DNA of 64,000 nucleotides from CAWCFV01 sp963794995 (GTDB lineage: Bacteria > Actinomycetota > Actinomycetes > JACCUZ01). A program made the translations under genes and the position numbers. Of this stretch, positions 1 to 10,206 are shown piece by piece. Within the stretch, counting starts at the first letter, position 1; every line of letters begins with the position of its first letter. The notes beneath the pieces were generated by a model. That model did no database searches. It worked only from the letters and a program-made list of their open reading frames with translations, and was not told the origin of the DNA. Location: positions 186,001-250,000 of the forward strand of contig CAWCFV010000002.1 of assembly GCA_963794995.1 (NCBI GenBank), in the 5' to 3' direction.

Positions 1-1249
1 GGTAGGCCATCACCGCGAGGTAGCCGTCGCTGCCGACGGCACCGACCAGGCCGCGGAGGACGCCGACGAGGTCGGCCGGCGAGCCGAGGGCGGTCAGGTC
101 GCCGTGCACCTCGACGTCGCCGTCGACCAGGCTCGGCTCGCCCTCCGGCAGCGGTCCGTCACCGGCCTCGTCGAGGATCCTGCCGGTGTTCTCCTTCGAC
201 TCGGCCACGTTGGGCTGGTCGAAGGGGTTGATGCCGAGGATGGTTCCGGCGACCGCCGTGGCGTACTCCCAGAGCAGGAACTGCCCGCCGAGCGAGCCGG
301 TGACCGATGCCGCCTCGACCCCGGGGCGGCCCGGGCCGAGCACGACCCGGAAGGCGTCCGGGCCCGCGTCGGCGAACCCGGGGGCGTCGGTGCCCTCGAC
401 GACGACGGGCAGGATGCCGACGCCCTGCTTGCCGGTCGACTCGGCGACCAGCTGCTCGGCCCAGTCGCCGAACCCGACGATGCCCGACCCGGAGTCGGCG
501 ATCACGAGCTTGTCGCGACCGGCCGTCGCCGAGTCGCCGAGCGCCCGGCCCAGGACGATGCCCGGGTTGTCGTCGGTCCCGAGCTCGCCGGCCAGCACCC
601 GCGCGTCGGCGAGCAGGCGCTCGACGTCGGCGCCGGCCAGGTGGCTCGGGGTCAGACCGAAGGCGGACAGGGCGCTGTAGCGACCACCGACGTCCGGGTC
701 CGCCAGCACCACGGTGTAGCCGGCCTCGGTGGCCGCTGCGTGCAGGGGCGAGTCGGGGTCGGTGACGACCACGATCCGCTGCGCGACCTCGGCGTCGGTG
801 AGCCCGGCGTCGCGGAACGCCTGCTCGTACGCCCGGCGGTGGCTGTCGGTCTCGACGGTACCGCCGCTCTTGGAGGCGACCACGAGGACGGTGCGGTCGA
901 TGCGGTCGGCCAGCGCCGCGGCGACCTGGTGCGGGTCGGTGCTGTCGAGGATGGTGAGGTCGGCACCGGCGGTGCGGGTGATGACCTCGGGTGCCAGCGA
1001 CGAGCCGCCCATGCCGGCCAGCACGACGTGGTCGAGCCCTGCGGCCGAGAGCCGGTCCTTGATCTCACGCAGCTGCGGGAGCAGGGCCTGCGAGCTGCTG
1101 GGGAGGTCCAGCCAGCCCAGCCGCACCGCCGCCTCGGGCTGGGCCTCGGGCCCCCAGAGGCTGTCGTCCTTCGCGGCGAGGGCGCCGGCGAGACCGGTGA
1201 GGTCCCGGCCTCCCGGAGGGGCGGAGCCGACGGTGACGCTCACGCTCAC
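1..1249 (-). CDS. pgi: Glucose-6-phosphate isomerase (partial, C-terminus off left edge)
   Basis: Interconverts glucose 6-phosphate and fructose 6-phosphate in the cytosol, linking glycolysis to the pentose phosphate genes beside it. About 416 N-terminal residues are visible; the C-terminus lies beyond the window. The frame contains the sugar-isomerase segments AGMGGSSLAPEV and SKSGGTVET, the FGDWAEQLVAESTGKQG stretch and the late INPFDQPNVAESK signature. The GTG start overlaps the tal stop codon as GTGA, so it is translationally coupled to tal on the same strand. The family call is firm; only the missing end is unknown. Confidence 0.93.
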   Translation of the reverse strand, partial: MSVSVTVGSAPPGGRDLTGLAGALAAKDDSLWGPEAQPEAAVRLGWLDLPSSSQALLPQLREIKDRLSAAGLDHVVLAGMGGSSLAPEVITRTAGADLTILDSTDPHQVAAALADRIDRTVLVVASKSGGTVETDSHRRAYEQAFRDAGLTDAEVAQRIVVVTDPDSPLHAAATEAGYTVVLADPDVGGRYSALSAFGLTPSHLAGADVERLLADARVLAGELGTDDNPGIVLGRALGDSATAGRDKLVIADSGSGIVGFGDWAEQLVAESTGKQGVGILPVVVEGTDAPGFADAGPDAFRVVLGPGRPGVEAASVTGSLGGQFLLWEYATAVAGTILGINPFDQPNVAESKENTGRILDEAGDGPLPEGEPSLVDGDVEVHGDLTALGSPADLVGVLRGLVGAVGSDGYLAVMAY

Positions 1250-2364
1250 CTGTCGGCCTTGACGAGCCGCTCGAGCTCGGCCCTGGTGGAGTCGAGCAGG
1301 TCCTTCCAGGACGCCTCGAACTTCTCGACCCCCTCGTCCTCCAGCACCTGCACCACGTCGTCGATGTCCACCCCGGCCTCGCGCAGGGCTGCCATGGTGG
1401 CGGCGGCCGAGCCGTACTCGCCGCGGATCGTGTCGCCCCGCACCTCGCCGTGGTCGGCGACCGCGTCGAGGGTCGGCTCCGGCATGGTGTTCACCACGCC
1501 GCGGGTGACCAGCTCGACGACGTACTGCGTGTCGTCGTACGCCGGGTCCTTGACGCCGGTCGAGGCCCACAGCGGTCGCTGGGGGCGGGCACCGGCGTCG
1601 GCCAGCGCGGTCCACCGCGGCGTGCCGAAGACCTCCTCGAAGGCCTGGAAGGCGAGCCGGGCGTTGGCGATCGCCGCCTTCCCCTTGAGGTCGACGGCCT
1701 CGGGGGAGCCGACCTTGTCCAGCCGCTTGTCGACCTCGGTGTCGACGCGGCTGACGAAGAACGACGCGACCGACGCGAGGTTGGTCAGGTCGTGGCCGGC
1801 GGCCCGGGCCCGCTCGATGCCGGTGACGTAGGCGTCCATCACGTCGCGGTAGCGCTCGAGGGAGAAGATCAGCGTGACGTTGACGCTGATGCCCTCGGCG
1901 ATGCACTGCTCGATCGCCGGGAGGCCGGCTCTCGTCGCGGGGATCTTGATGAACAGGTTGGGGCGGTCCACCAGCCACCAGAGCTGGCGGGCCTCCGCCA
2001 CGGTGCGCTCGGTCTCGTGCGCCAGCCGGGGGTCGACCTCGATCGACACCCGGCCGTCGGCGCCGCCGCTGGCGTCGTAGACCGGCCGCAGCACGTCGCA
2101 GGCCCAGCGGACGTCGAAGGTCGTCACCATCCGGATGGCCTCCTCGACATCGACGCCGCGGACGGCGAGGTCGCGCAGCTGCCGGTCGTAGGTGTCGCTC
2201 TCGCTGATGGCCTTCTGGAAGATCGTGGGGTTGGTCGTGACCCCGACGACGTTCCGGTCGCGAACGAGGTCGGCGAGGTTGTCGCTGACCAGCCGGCCAC
2301 GGCTCATGTCGTCGAGCCAGATGGCGACACCCTCGTCGGACAGCTGACGCAGGGCTTCGGTCAT
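1246..2364 (-). CDS. tal: Transaldolase
   Basis: Transfers a dihydroxyacetone unit between sugar phosphates in the non-oxidative pentose phosphate pathway. The 372-residue protein begins MTEALRQLSDEG and carries the GVTTNPTIFQKAI segment near the N-terminus and the Schiff-base lysine in NLFIKIPAT. Length and motifs fit the actinobacterial Tal class. The frame is open well upstream, but the ATG at 2364 has a GGGAG ribosome site just before it and is where homology starts. It lies 38 bases after tkt and overlaps pgi by four bases, giving a tkt-tal-pgi unit. Confidence 0.96.
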   Translation of the reverse strand: MTEALRQLSDEGVAIWLDDMSRGRLVSDNLADLVRDRNVVGVTTNPTIFQKAISESDTYDRQLRDLAVRGVDVEEAIRMVTTFDVRWACDVLRPVYDASGGADGRVSIEVDPRLAHETERTVAEARQLWWLVDRPNLFIKIPATRAGLPAIEQCIAEGISVNVTLIFSLERYRDVMDAYVTGIERARAAGHDLTNLASVASFFVSRVDTEVDKRLDKVGSPEAVDLKGKAAIANARLAFQAFEEVFGTPRWTALADAGARPQRPLWASTGVKDPAYDDTQYVVELVTRGVVNTMPEPTLDAVADHGEVRGDTIRGEYGSAAATMAALREAGVDIDDVVQVLEDEGVEKFEASWKDLLDSTRAELERLVKADR

Positions 2365-2402
2365 GGGGAGCTCCCGAGGTCGAAGGTGGGATGGGTCGGG
2401 GG

Positions 2403-4517
<2,115 letters not shown>

Positions 4518-4569
4518 AGGCAGCTGCTCCTTCGACGTCGCTGGCAGGCCGCGGACCTGCACCGGCGCG

Positions 4570-4591
4570 AGCCTACTCGCGCTCACGCGAG
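4570..4591 (-). promoter_or_regulatory. Candidate tkt promoter with palindromic spacer
   Basis: On the minus strand a TAGGCT hexamer (4575-4570) fits a sigma-70-type -10 element about 50 bases before the tkt start. Immediately upstream lies a perfect inverted repeat, CTCGCG-N4-CGCGAG (4576-4591), inside what would be the -35/-10 spacer, a position suited to an operator. No regulator is known for it here. Confidence 0.4.
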
Positions 4592-4627
4592 GTTCCCTCC
4601 GGTCGATCAGGACCGTCCGACGGCCGA

Positions 4628-4633
4628 TACAGT
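4628..4633 (+). promoter_or_regulatory. Candidate ctaB -10 element
   Basis: TACAGT in the spacer between the divergent tkt and ctaB genes, about 73 bases before the ctaB start. It fits the actinobacterial TAnnnT -10 consensus; no convincing -35 was seen. Confidence 0.35.
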
Positions 4634-4706
4634 GGGCCCTGCCCGGGGGGCCTCCCGGCAAACGGTGGTGTGCCTTGCCCGAGGACTGCGACCCACGAGG
4701 AGCTCA

Positions 4707-5696
4707 GTGACGGCCGTCGACTCCCGCCGCGGTGCTGCCGCCACGCGGACCGGTCTGTCGCCGCGTCGGCGCCGCACAGCCCGGCAGGTCGCCGGCGCGT
4801 ACGTCGCGCTGACCAAGCCGCGCATCATCGAGCTGCTGCTGGTGACGACCGTCCCGACGATGCTGCTCGCGGAGGGCGGCGTCCCGTCGCTGGCGCTGGT
4901 CGCGGCCACCCTGGTGGGCGGCGCGCTCGCCGCGGGGAGCGCCAACACCCTCAACTGCTACCTCGACCGCGACATCGACGCGGTGATGCACCGCACGGAG
5001 CGCCGCCCCCTGGCCACCGGCGCCGCGTCGCCGCGTGAGGCGCTGGTGCTCGGATCGGTGCTCGGGGTGCTCTCGGTGGGGTGGCTGGCGGTCACGACCG
5101 GCTGGCTCCCGGCCGCGCTCGCCCTGGCGGCGATCGCCTTCTACGTCGGGGTCTACACGATGGCGCTCAAGCGCCGTACCCCGCAGAACATCGTCTGGGG
5201 CGGTGCGGCCGGCTGCATGCCGGTGCTCATCGGCTGGTCGGCCGTCACGGGCTCGCTGGCCTGGACCCCGGTCGTGCTGTTCGCGGTCATCTTCTTCTGG
5301 ACCCCGCCGCACTACTGGCCGCTGTCGATGAGGTTCCGTGACGACTACGCCGCCGCCGGGGTGCCGATGCTCCCCGTGGTGGCGGGCAACGTCACCGTCG
5401 GCCGCCGGATCGTCGCGTACAGCTGGGTGATGGTCGCGGCGTCGCTGCTGCTGTGGCCGGTCGCGGCGACCACACCGTTCTACGCCGTCGCCGCGGTGCT
5501 GCTGGGGGCTGCCTTCCTCGTCGAGGCCCACCGCCTGCTGCGCCGTGCGCAGGTCGAGGCGACGGCCGCCGAGGCCGGGCACGTCGTGGCCGGCCCGTCG
5601 GTCGAGGCCGGTGCCATGCGGCTGTTCCACGGCTCGATCACCTACCTGACGCTGCTGTTCCTCGCGATCGCCGTCGACCCGCTGCTGCCCTTCTGA
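4707..5696 (+). CDS. ctaB: Protoheme IX farnesyltransferase (heme O synthase)
   Basis: Membrane prenyltransferase that adds a farnesyl group to heme b to make heme O, the precursor of heme A for aa3-type cytochrome oxidase. The 329-residue protein has a basic N-terminal tail, the ALTKPRIIELLLVTTVP start of the UbiA fold, the first Asp-rich motif NCYLDRDIDAVMHRTERRPL, the second region around FFWTPPHYWPLSMRFRDDY, and about nine hydrophobic segments. The GTG start has GAGGAG five bases upstream. The partner enzyme CtaA is encoded 3 kb away on the other strand and SURF1 at 32.5 kb. Confidence 0.95.
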   Translation: MTAVDSRRGAAATRTGLSPRRRRTARQVAGAYVALTKPRIIELLLVTTVPTMLLAEGGVPSLALVAATLVGGALAAGSANTLNCYLDRDIDAVMHRTERRPLATGAASPREALVLGSVLGVLSVGWLAVTTGWLPAALALAAIAFYVGVYTMALKRRTPQNIVWGGAAGCMPVLIGWSAVTGSLAWTPVVLFAVIFFWTPPHYWPLSMRFRDDYAAAGVPMLPVVAGNVTVGRRIVAYSWVMVAASLLLWPVAATTPFYAVAAVLLGAAFLVEAHRLLRRAQVEATAAEAGHVVAGPSVEAGAMRLFHGSITYLTLLFLAIAVDPLLPF

Positions 5697-5724
5697 CCGG
5701 CTCGCCCCGCAGCGACCTGCCCGG

Positions 5725-7032
5725 TCAGGACGGCTGGTCGGTCGACCGGGCGCCGGCCACCGGCGCTCCGAGCAGCACCGTGACCCGCGTCCCCCGGGAC
5801 CCCGGCCCGGGACCCACCTCCAGCGACCCCCCGGACGCCTCGGCGGTGCGCCGGACGATGTCGAGCCCCAGGCCCGTCGAGCCCGCCCCGCTCCGGCCGC
5901 GGCTCACGACCGAGCCGTCGGTGACTCCCGGCCCCTCGTCGAGCACGACCAGCACGGCGCCCCCGCGGCGGCCCGGCTCGAGGGCCACCGAGAAGGCGAC
6001 CCCCTCGGGGGTGTGGGCCAGGACGTTGCCGAGCAGGGCGTCCAGCGCCGCCTCGAGATCGGCCTCGTCCACGCGGACGGGCACCGGCGCCGGGGGCAGC
6101 AGCAGCCCGGTCCGCCGGCCCTGGTCCTCGGCCAGGGCGCGCCAGAACTCCACCCGCTCGCGCACGACCTCCGTGGCGTCGCAGCGGGCGGCCACGCCCT
6201 CACGGACCGGCCGGCGGGCCTCCCGGATGAGGGCGTCGACGGTGCGGCTGAGCTCGTCCAGGTCGGCGCTGAGCCGGTCGCGCTCCGGACCCGGGGCGAG
6301 CGACTCCACGTCCAGGCGCAGCGCCGTCACGGGTGTGCGCAGCCGGTGCGAGAGGTCGGCGACGGACTCGCGCTCGTGGGTCAGCAGCTCGCGGATGCGG
6401 GCCGCGAGCCGGTTGACCGCGAGCCCGACCTCACGGACCTCGGGAGGGCCGGCGGGCGCGACCCGGGCGGCCAGGTCGCCCCGGCCCAGCCGGCCGGTGG
6501 TCGCGGCCAGGTCGGTGATCGGCCGGGTCAACGAGCGCGCCAGCCGGTCGGCGACCAGCAGCGACAGGACGAACAGGACCACGGCCAGCGCCGCCAGCAC
6601 GCCCCAGGCGCGCCAGACGCCGCGGTCGAGCACCTCCTCGCTCATGAGGACGCTGACGACCGCGGTGCCGTCGGGACGCAGCACCGGGCGGTCGAGCACC
6701 ACCCGGCCGTCCGGCAGGGTGTGTGCCTCGGTCGAGCGCAGGCCCGTCCCCGGGTCCGGGCGCGAGATCCCGAGCGGGAGTCCGACCACCGTGCCGTCGG
6801 GCAGCCGGACCTGGACGGCGAAGTCGCGGTCGCCCACCGCGGCGACCGCCTGCTCGATCTCGGCGTCGGTGCCGGCGAGCACCGTGGGGACGACCTGCTG
6901 GGTGCGCTCGGCCCCGACGGCCACCGCCGTGCTCGACGCCGCCCGGTCGATGAGCAGGGCCAGCGGCAGCGTGAACGCGAGCAGCACGATCGACGTCGTC
7001 GCCGCGACGAGCAGTGCCAGCCGGCGCCTCAC
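5725..7032 (-). CDS. Two-component sensor histidine kinase
   Basis: Membrane-bound sensor kinase partner of the response regulator just upstream. From the GTG at 7032 it is 435 residues: a first membrane helix near residues 5-28, an extracytoplasmic sensing region of roughly 130 residues, a second helix in WGVLAALAVVLFVLSLLVA, a HAMP linker, the phosphoacceptor His in DLSHRLRTPVTA, the N box around LLGNVLAHTPEG, and ATP-lid glycines in DEGPGV and STGLGLDIV. Reading further upstream would overlap the regulator gene, so the GTG seven bases after the regulator stop is preferred. The stimulus is unknown. Confidence 0.9.
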   Translation of the reverse strand: MRRRLALLVAATTSIVLLAFTLPLALLIDRAASSTAVAVGAERTQQVVPTVLAGTDAEIEQAVAAVGDRDFAVQVRLPDGTVVGLPLGISRPDPGTGLRSTEAHTLPDGRVVLDRPVLRPDGTAVVSVLMSEEVLDRGVWRAWGVLAALAVVLFVLSLLVADRLARSLTRPITDLAATTGRLGRGDLAARVAPAGPPEVREVGLAVNRLAARIRELLTHERESVADLSHRLRTPVTALRLDVESLAPGPERDRLSADLDELSRTVDALIREARRPVREGVAARCDATEVVRERVEFWRALAEDQGRRTGLLLPPAPVPVRVDEADLEAALDALLGNVLAHTPEGVAFSVALEPGRRGGAVLVVLDEGPGVTDGSVVSRGRSGAGSTGLGLDIVRRTAEASGGSLEVGPGPGSRGTRVTVLLGAPVAGARSTDQPS

Positions 7033-7039
7033 CGGACGG

Positions 7040-7720
7040 CTAGTCCTGTCCGGGCACGAGCTTGACGCCCACGCCGCGCACCGACAGCAGCATCCTGGGC
7101 TCGGCGGCCGACTCACCGAGCTTGCGCCGCAGCCAGGACAGGTGCACGTCCACGGTCTTGTCCGCTCCGCCGTACGGCGACTGCCAGACGTCCGCGAGCA
7201 GCGTGCGCTTGGTGACGACCTCGCCGGGGCGCGCCGCGAGATAGGCCAGCAGGTCGAACTCCCGCGGCCGCAGGTCCAGCGAGCGCCCGGCGAGGACCGC
7301 GGTGCGCGCCCTGGCGTCGACCACGAGGTCGCCCACGGTGAGCACGTCCGAGGTCGGTGAGGCCGCGCGCCGGAGCACCGCCCGGATCCGTGCGTCCAGC
7401 TGCTCCGCGCTGAACGGCTTGACCAGGTAGTCGTCGGCGCCCGCGTCGAGCGCCGCCACCGTCGTCGTGTCCTCGTCCCGGGCCGTCGCCACGATCACCG
7501 GGACGTCGCTGACCGGGCGGAGCATCCGGAGCAGCCGGATGCCGTCCAGGTCGGGCAGGCCGAGGTCGAGGACCACGAGGTCCGGCGGGTCGTCGACCAG
7601 CCGCTGGAGCGCCGCCATCCCGGTGGACTCCGACGAGACCGCGTGCCCCCGCTCGGTCAGCGCCCGGATCAGCGCGCTGCGGATCCTGGCGTCGTCCTCG
7701 ACGAGCAGCAGCACGGCCAT
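7040..7720 (-). CDS. OmpR/PhoB-family response regulator
   Basis: DNA-binding response regulator of 226 residues. The receiver domain (about 1-115) has the acidic pair in LLLVEDDARI, the phosphorylated Asp in LVVLDLGLPDLDG, the conserved Thr/Ala in IVATARDE and the Lys in DDYLVKPF. The C-terminal winged helix (about 130-226) includes LDLRPREFDLLAYLAARPGE and VDVHLSWLRRKLGE. It is the first gene of a pair with the sensor kinase. A TACCGT hexamer six bases before the ATG suggests a leaderless transcript. A GTTAG direct repeat in the divergent spacer may be its binding site. Confidence 0.93.
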   Translation of the reverse strand: MAVLLLVEDDARIRSALIRALTERGHAVSSESTGMAALQRLVDDPPDLVVLDLGLPDLDGIRLLRMLRPVSDVPVIVATARDEDTTTVAALDAGADDYLVKPFSAEQLDARIRAVLRRAASPTSDVLTVGDLVVDARARTAVLAGRSLDLRPREFDLLAYLAARPGEVVTKRTLLADVWQSPYGGADKTVDVHLSWLRRKLGESAAEPRMLLSVRGVGVKLVPGQD

Positions 7721-7726
7721 GCGCCG

Positions 7727-7732
7727 ACGGTA
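7727..7732 (-). promoter_or_regulatory. -10 element of the response regulator gene
   Basis: On the minus strand TACCGT ends six bases before the ATG, the spacing of a leaderless promoter in actinobacteria. Confidence 0.5.
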
Positions 7733-7780
7733 GCGGCGCGCCGGGGGGCGGACGGCCGGCCGGGCCGGCGCTGAGGCTGC

Positions 7781-7796
7781 GTTAGCCGCCCGTTAG
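7781..7796 (+). promoter_or_regulatory. GTTAG direct repeat, candidate response-regulator operator
   Basis: Two GTTAG half-sites start at 7781 and 7792, exactly 11 bases (one helical turn) apart, in the spacer between the regulator gene and the divergent secreted-protein gene. OmpR/PhoB-family regulators typically bind 11-base-period direct repeats. Assignment to this regulator is inference. Confidence 0.45.
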
Positions 7797-7820
7797 GGCT
7801 CGGCGGGCGAGGATGGGCGC

Positions 7821-8438
7821 GTGGACAGACGTCTCGCCCTGGTGGCCCTGTGGCTGGTGTTCGCGGTGGCCGCGGTCGGCGTCGGCTTCGGTGCCGCGAA
7901 CCTCGTCGGCGGCCCCTTCGCCGACGGCGGGGTCGACGACGTGGCCTCGTCCACCGGCGAGGTCGCGGCGCCGGGCGTCTCGGCCCCGGTCAGCTCCCCG
8001 GCGGACACGAAGACCGCGGAGCCCGAACAGCGGTCCGCCTCGCCGTCCGCGAGCCGCTCTCCCTCGGCCTCGGCGACCCCGTCCCGCTCGCGGTCCGGCT
8101 CGGGGCGGGCCACGGCGACCCCGTCCCGCCCGGCCGGCGCCTCCCCACGGCCCACCCGGTCGGGCGGCGACGGCCCGGCGACCACCGAGCGGAGCCTGAC
8201 GACCCGCGGGGGAGTCGTGAGCGCCGCTTGCCGCGCCGGACTGGTCTCGGTGGGTGCCTCGCCGGCGGTCGGCTGGCGCCTGGACAAGCTCAGCGAGGGC
8301 CGGGACGAGGACGGCGAGGCATCGTTCCGGACCACCGGCGAGGGAGACGGTGAGGTCGAGGTGCACGTGCGCTGCGTGTCGGGGACCCCGCGGTTCGAGG
8401 TGGAGGACAAGCGGGAGGACAGCAGCGGGCACGGATGA
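7821..8438 (+). CDS. Ser/Pro-rich secreted or membrane-anchored protein of unknown function
   Basis: Not recognised as a known family. The 205-residue protein starts RRLALVALWLVFAVAAVGVG, a positively charged then hydrophobic segment typical of a signal peptide or membrane anchor. A long Ser/Pro/Thr/Ala-rich low-complexity linker follows (about residues 50-125), then a compact C-terminal part of about 70 residues holding two cysteines (SAACRAGL and HVRCVSG) that could form a disulfide. It is transcribed divergently from the two-component system and has the GTTAG repeat just upstream, so it may be a target of that system. Confidence 0.7.
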   Translation: MDRRLALVALWLVFAVAAVGVGFGAANLVGGPFADGGVDDVASSTGEVAAPGVSAPVSSPADTKTAEPEQRSASPSASRSPSASATPSRSRSGSGRATATPSRPAGASPRPTRSGGDGPATTERSLTTRGGVVSAACRAGLVSVGASPAVGWRLDKLSEGRDEDGEASFRTTGEGDGEVEVHVRCVSGTPRFEVEDKREDSSGHG

Positions 8439-8450
8439 CGGCTGCGGGCG

Positions 8451-9413
8451 TCAGCCGGACGCCGCGCGCAGCGGCGGGGAGACCTGCTCGGTGCCGCTCG
8501 TACCCGCGCCCGGGCCGAGCCGGACGACCCGCTCGGTCATGCCGAGCAGCAGCCGCAGCGACGCGACCCACACCAGGCAGGCACCGAGCAGGTGCACGGC
8601 CACCAGCGCGACCGGCAGGTCGGTGACGTACTGCGCGTAGCCCACCGCGCCCTGGGCCAGCACCACGACGAGCAGGACGCCGGCCCGGCGGCGCAGGTCC
8701 GCCGGGGCCGCGACGGCGCGCAGCGCGGCGGTCAGGCCGAGGGCCAGGCCGACGAGGAGGAACACCAGGTCGGCGTGCAGCTGGGTCACCTCGACGACGT
8801 CGAACGGCAGCCGGTGGGTGGCGTTCACGTCGCCCGAGTGCGGCCCGCTGCCGGTCACCACCGTCCCGGCGACCAGGAGCAGCGCGGTGACGGCCACCAG
8901 CGCGCGGCCGCCGGCCAGCAGCGCCGGGTGGACCAGCACCCGTCGCTCGACCGGCGTCCCGCCCGCGCGTTCCCAGGCGACGGTCGCGACGGCGATCAGC
9001 ACCATCGACAGCAGGAAGTGGGCCATCACCGTCACCGGGTTCAGGCCGGTCAGCACGGTCACCCCGCCGAGAGCGGCCTGCGCCACGATGCCCAGCAGGA
9101 GCAGCGCCCCGAGGCGGCGGAGGTCGCCCCGCCCGGCCCGCCAGGCCACCAGCAGCGCGGCCACGACCACTGCGGTCAGCGCGAACGTGAGCAGCCGGTT
9201 GCCGAACTCCACCAGCCCGTGGACCCCCATCTCGCGGGTGACGACCAGGCTGTCGTCGGTGCACCGGGGGAAGGTCGGGCAGCCGAGGCCGGAGGCGGTG
9301 AGGCGGACCGCCCCGCCGGTGACGACGATGCCGACGTTGACCACCAGCGCGCCCAGGAAGGCCCGGCGCACGGCCGGCGGCGACGGGCTCCACGAGCGCC
9401 AGCGGGCGAGCAT
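8451..9413 (-). CDS. ctaA: Heme A synthase (COX15/CtaA family)
   Basis: Integral membrane enzyme that oxidises the C8 methyl of heme O to make heme A for cytochrome c oxidase. The 320-residue protein has about eight membrane segments and the duplicated heme-ligating layout: GGAVRLTASGLGCPTFPRC near the N-terminus, conserved histidines in MGVHGLVEFGNR and MAHFLLSM, and again in NATHRLPFD, TQLHADLVF and VHLLGACLVW. The first CxxxxxC-type loop is reduced to GCPTFPRC. It works with CtaB encoded nearby. It is followed on the same strand by the ABC-2 exporter genes, an arrangement seen in other actinobacteria. Confidence 0.92.
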   Translation of the reverse strand: MLARWRSWSPSPPAVRRAFLGALVVNVGIVVTGGAVRLTASGLGCPTFPRCTDDSLVVTREMGVHGLVEFGNRLLTFALTAVVVAALLVAWRAGRGDLRRLGALLLLGIVAQAALGGVTVLTGLNPVTVMAHFLLSMVLIAVATVAWERAGGTPVERRVLVHPALLAGGRALVAVTALLLVAGTVVTGSGPHSGDVNATHRLPFDVVEVTQLHADLVFLLVGLALGLTAALRAVAAPADLRRRAGVLLVVVLAQGAVGYAQYVTDLPVALVAVHLLGACLVWVASLRLLLGMTERVVRLGPGAGTSGTEQVSPPLRAASG

Positions 9414-9438
9414 GGGCCCAGCGTACGGAGCGAGCCGG

Positions 9439-10206
9439 CTACTCCCAGCGGAAGGTGCGCGCGGTCAGGGCCCCGGCGGCCGCCGCCCAGGCGGCGAGGA
9501 CCGCCACCGAGGACCACGGGAGCGCCCCGCCGTCGCGCAGCACGATGCGCAGCCCCTCGGACAGCGCCCCGGCCGGGAGGGCCTCGAGGACCGGGCGGGC
9601 GCCGTCCGGGAAGCGGTCCAGCGGCACGGCGATGCCGCCGCTGACCAGCATGAGCAGGTAGACCAGGTTCGCCGCCGCGAGGGTGGCCTCGGCCCGCAGC
9701 GTCCCCGCCATCAGCAGGCCGAGCGCGCTGAACGCGGCGGTGCCGGCCAGCACCAGCAGCACGGCGGCCGCCCAGGACCCACGTGGCTGCCACCCGAGCA
9801 GCTGGGCGACGGCGACGAGCAGCGCGACCTGCAGCGCCTCGACGCTCAGCACCGCCAGGCCCTTCGACGCGAGCAGCGCCCCGCGGGGCAGCGGCGAGGC
9901 GCCCAGCCGCTTCAGGGCGCCGTACCGCCGTTCGAAGCCGGTGCCGATCGCCAGCCCCGTGAACGCGGTGGACATCACCGCCAGCGCCAGCACACCGGGC
10001 ACGAGGAAGTCGATCCGCGCCGAGCGGTCGCCCAGGTCCATCACCTCGACGCTGCCGAACACGGTGAGCACGAGGACGGGGATCACGACGGTGAGCAGCA
10101 GCTGCTCGCCGTTGCGCAGGACCATCCGGACCTCGAGAGCGGTCTGCGCCCAGAGCATCCGGTGCAGCGGCGCGGCGCCCGCTCGCGGCGCGAAGGTGCC
10201 GCTCAC
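9439..10206 (-). CDS. ABC-2 type transporter permease
   Basis: Membrane subunit of an ABC exporter, 255 residues with six predicted hydrophobic segments (for example LLLTVVIPVLVLTVFGSV, VPGVLALAVMSTAFTGLAIG, VLAAWAAAAGALTA). It has the FERRYGALKRLGASPL loop typical of DrrB-like permeases. The GTG start overlaps the ATPase gene stop as GTGA, so the two are translated together. The pair sits between ctaA and sufR, matching Rv1457c/Rv1458c in M. tuberculosis. The substrate is unknown. Confidence 0.88.
   Translation of the reverse strand: MSGTFAPRAGAAPLHRMLWAQTALEVRMVLRNGEQLLLTVVIPVLVLTVFGSVEVMDLGDRSARIDFLVPGVLALAVMSTAFTGLAIGTGFERRYGALKRLGASPLPRGALLASKGLAVLSVEALQVALLVAVAQLLGWQPRGSWAAAVLLVLAGTAAFSALGLLMAGTLRAEATLAAANLVYLLMLVSGGIAVPLDRFPDGARPVLEALPAGALSEGLRIVLRDGGALPWSSVAVLAAWAAAAGALTARTFRWE

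Noticed and set aside
104..1831. Long plus-strand open frame of 575 codons across pgi/tal
   Set aside because: Antisense shadow of real genes; composition is Arg/Gly/Asp-rich with no family motifs, as expected from high-GC third positions.
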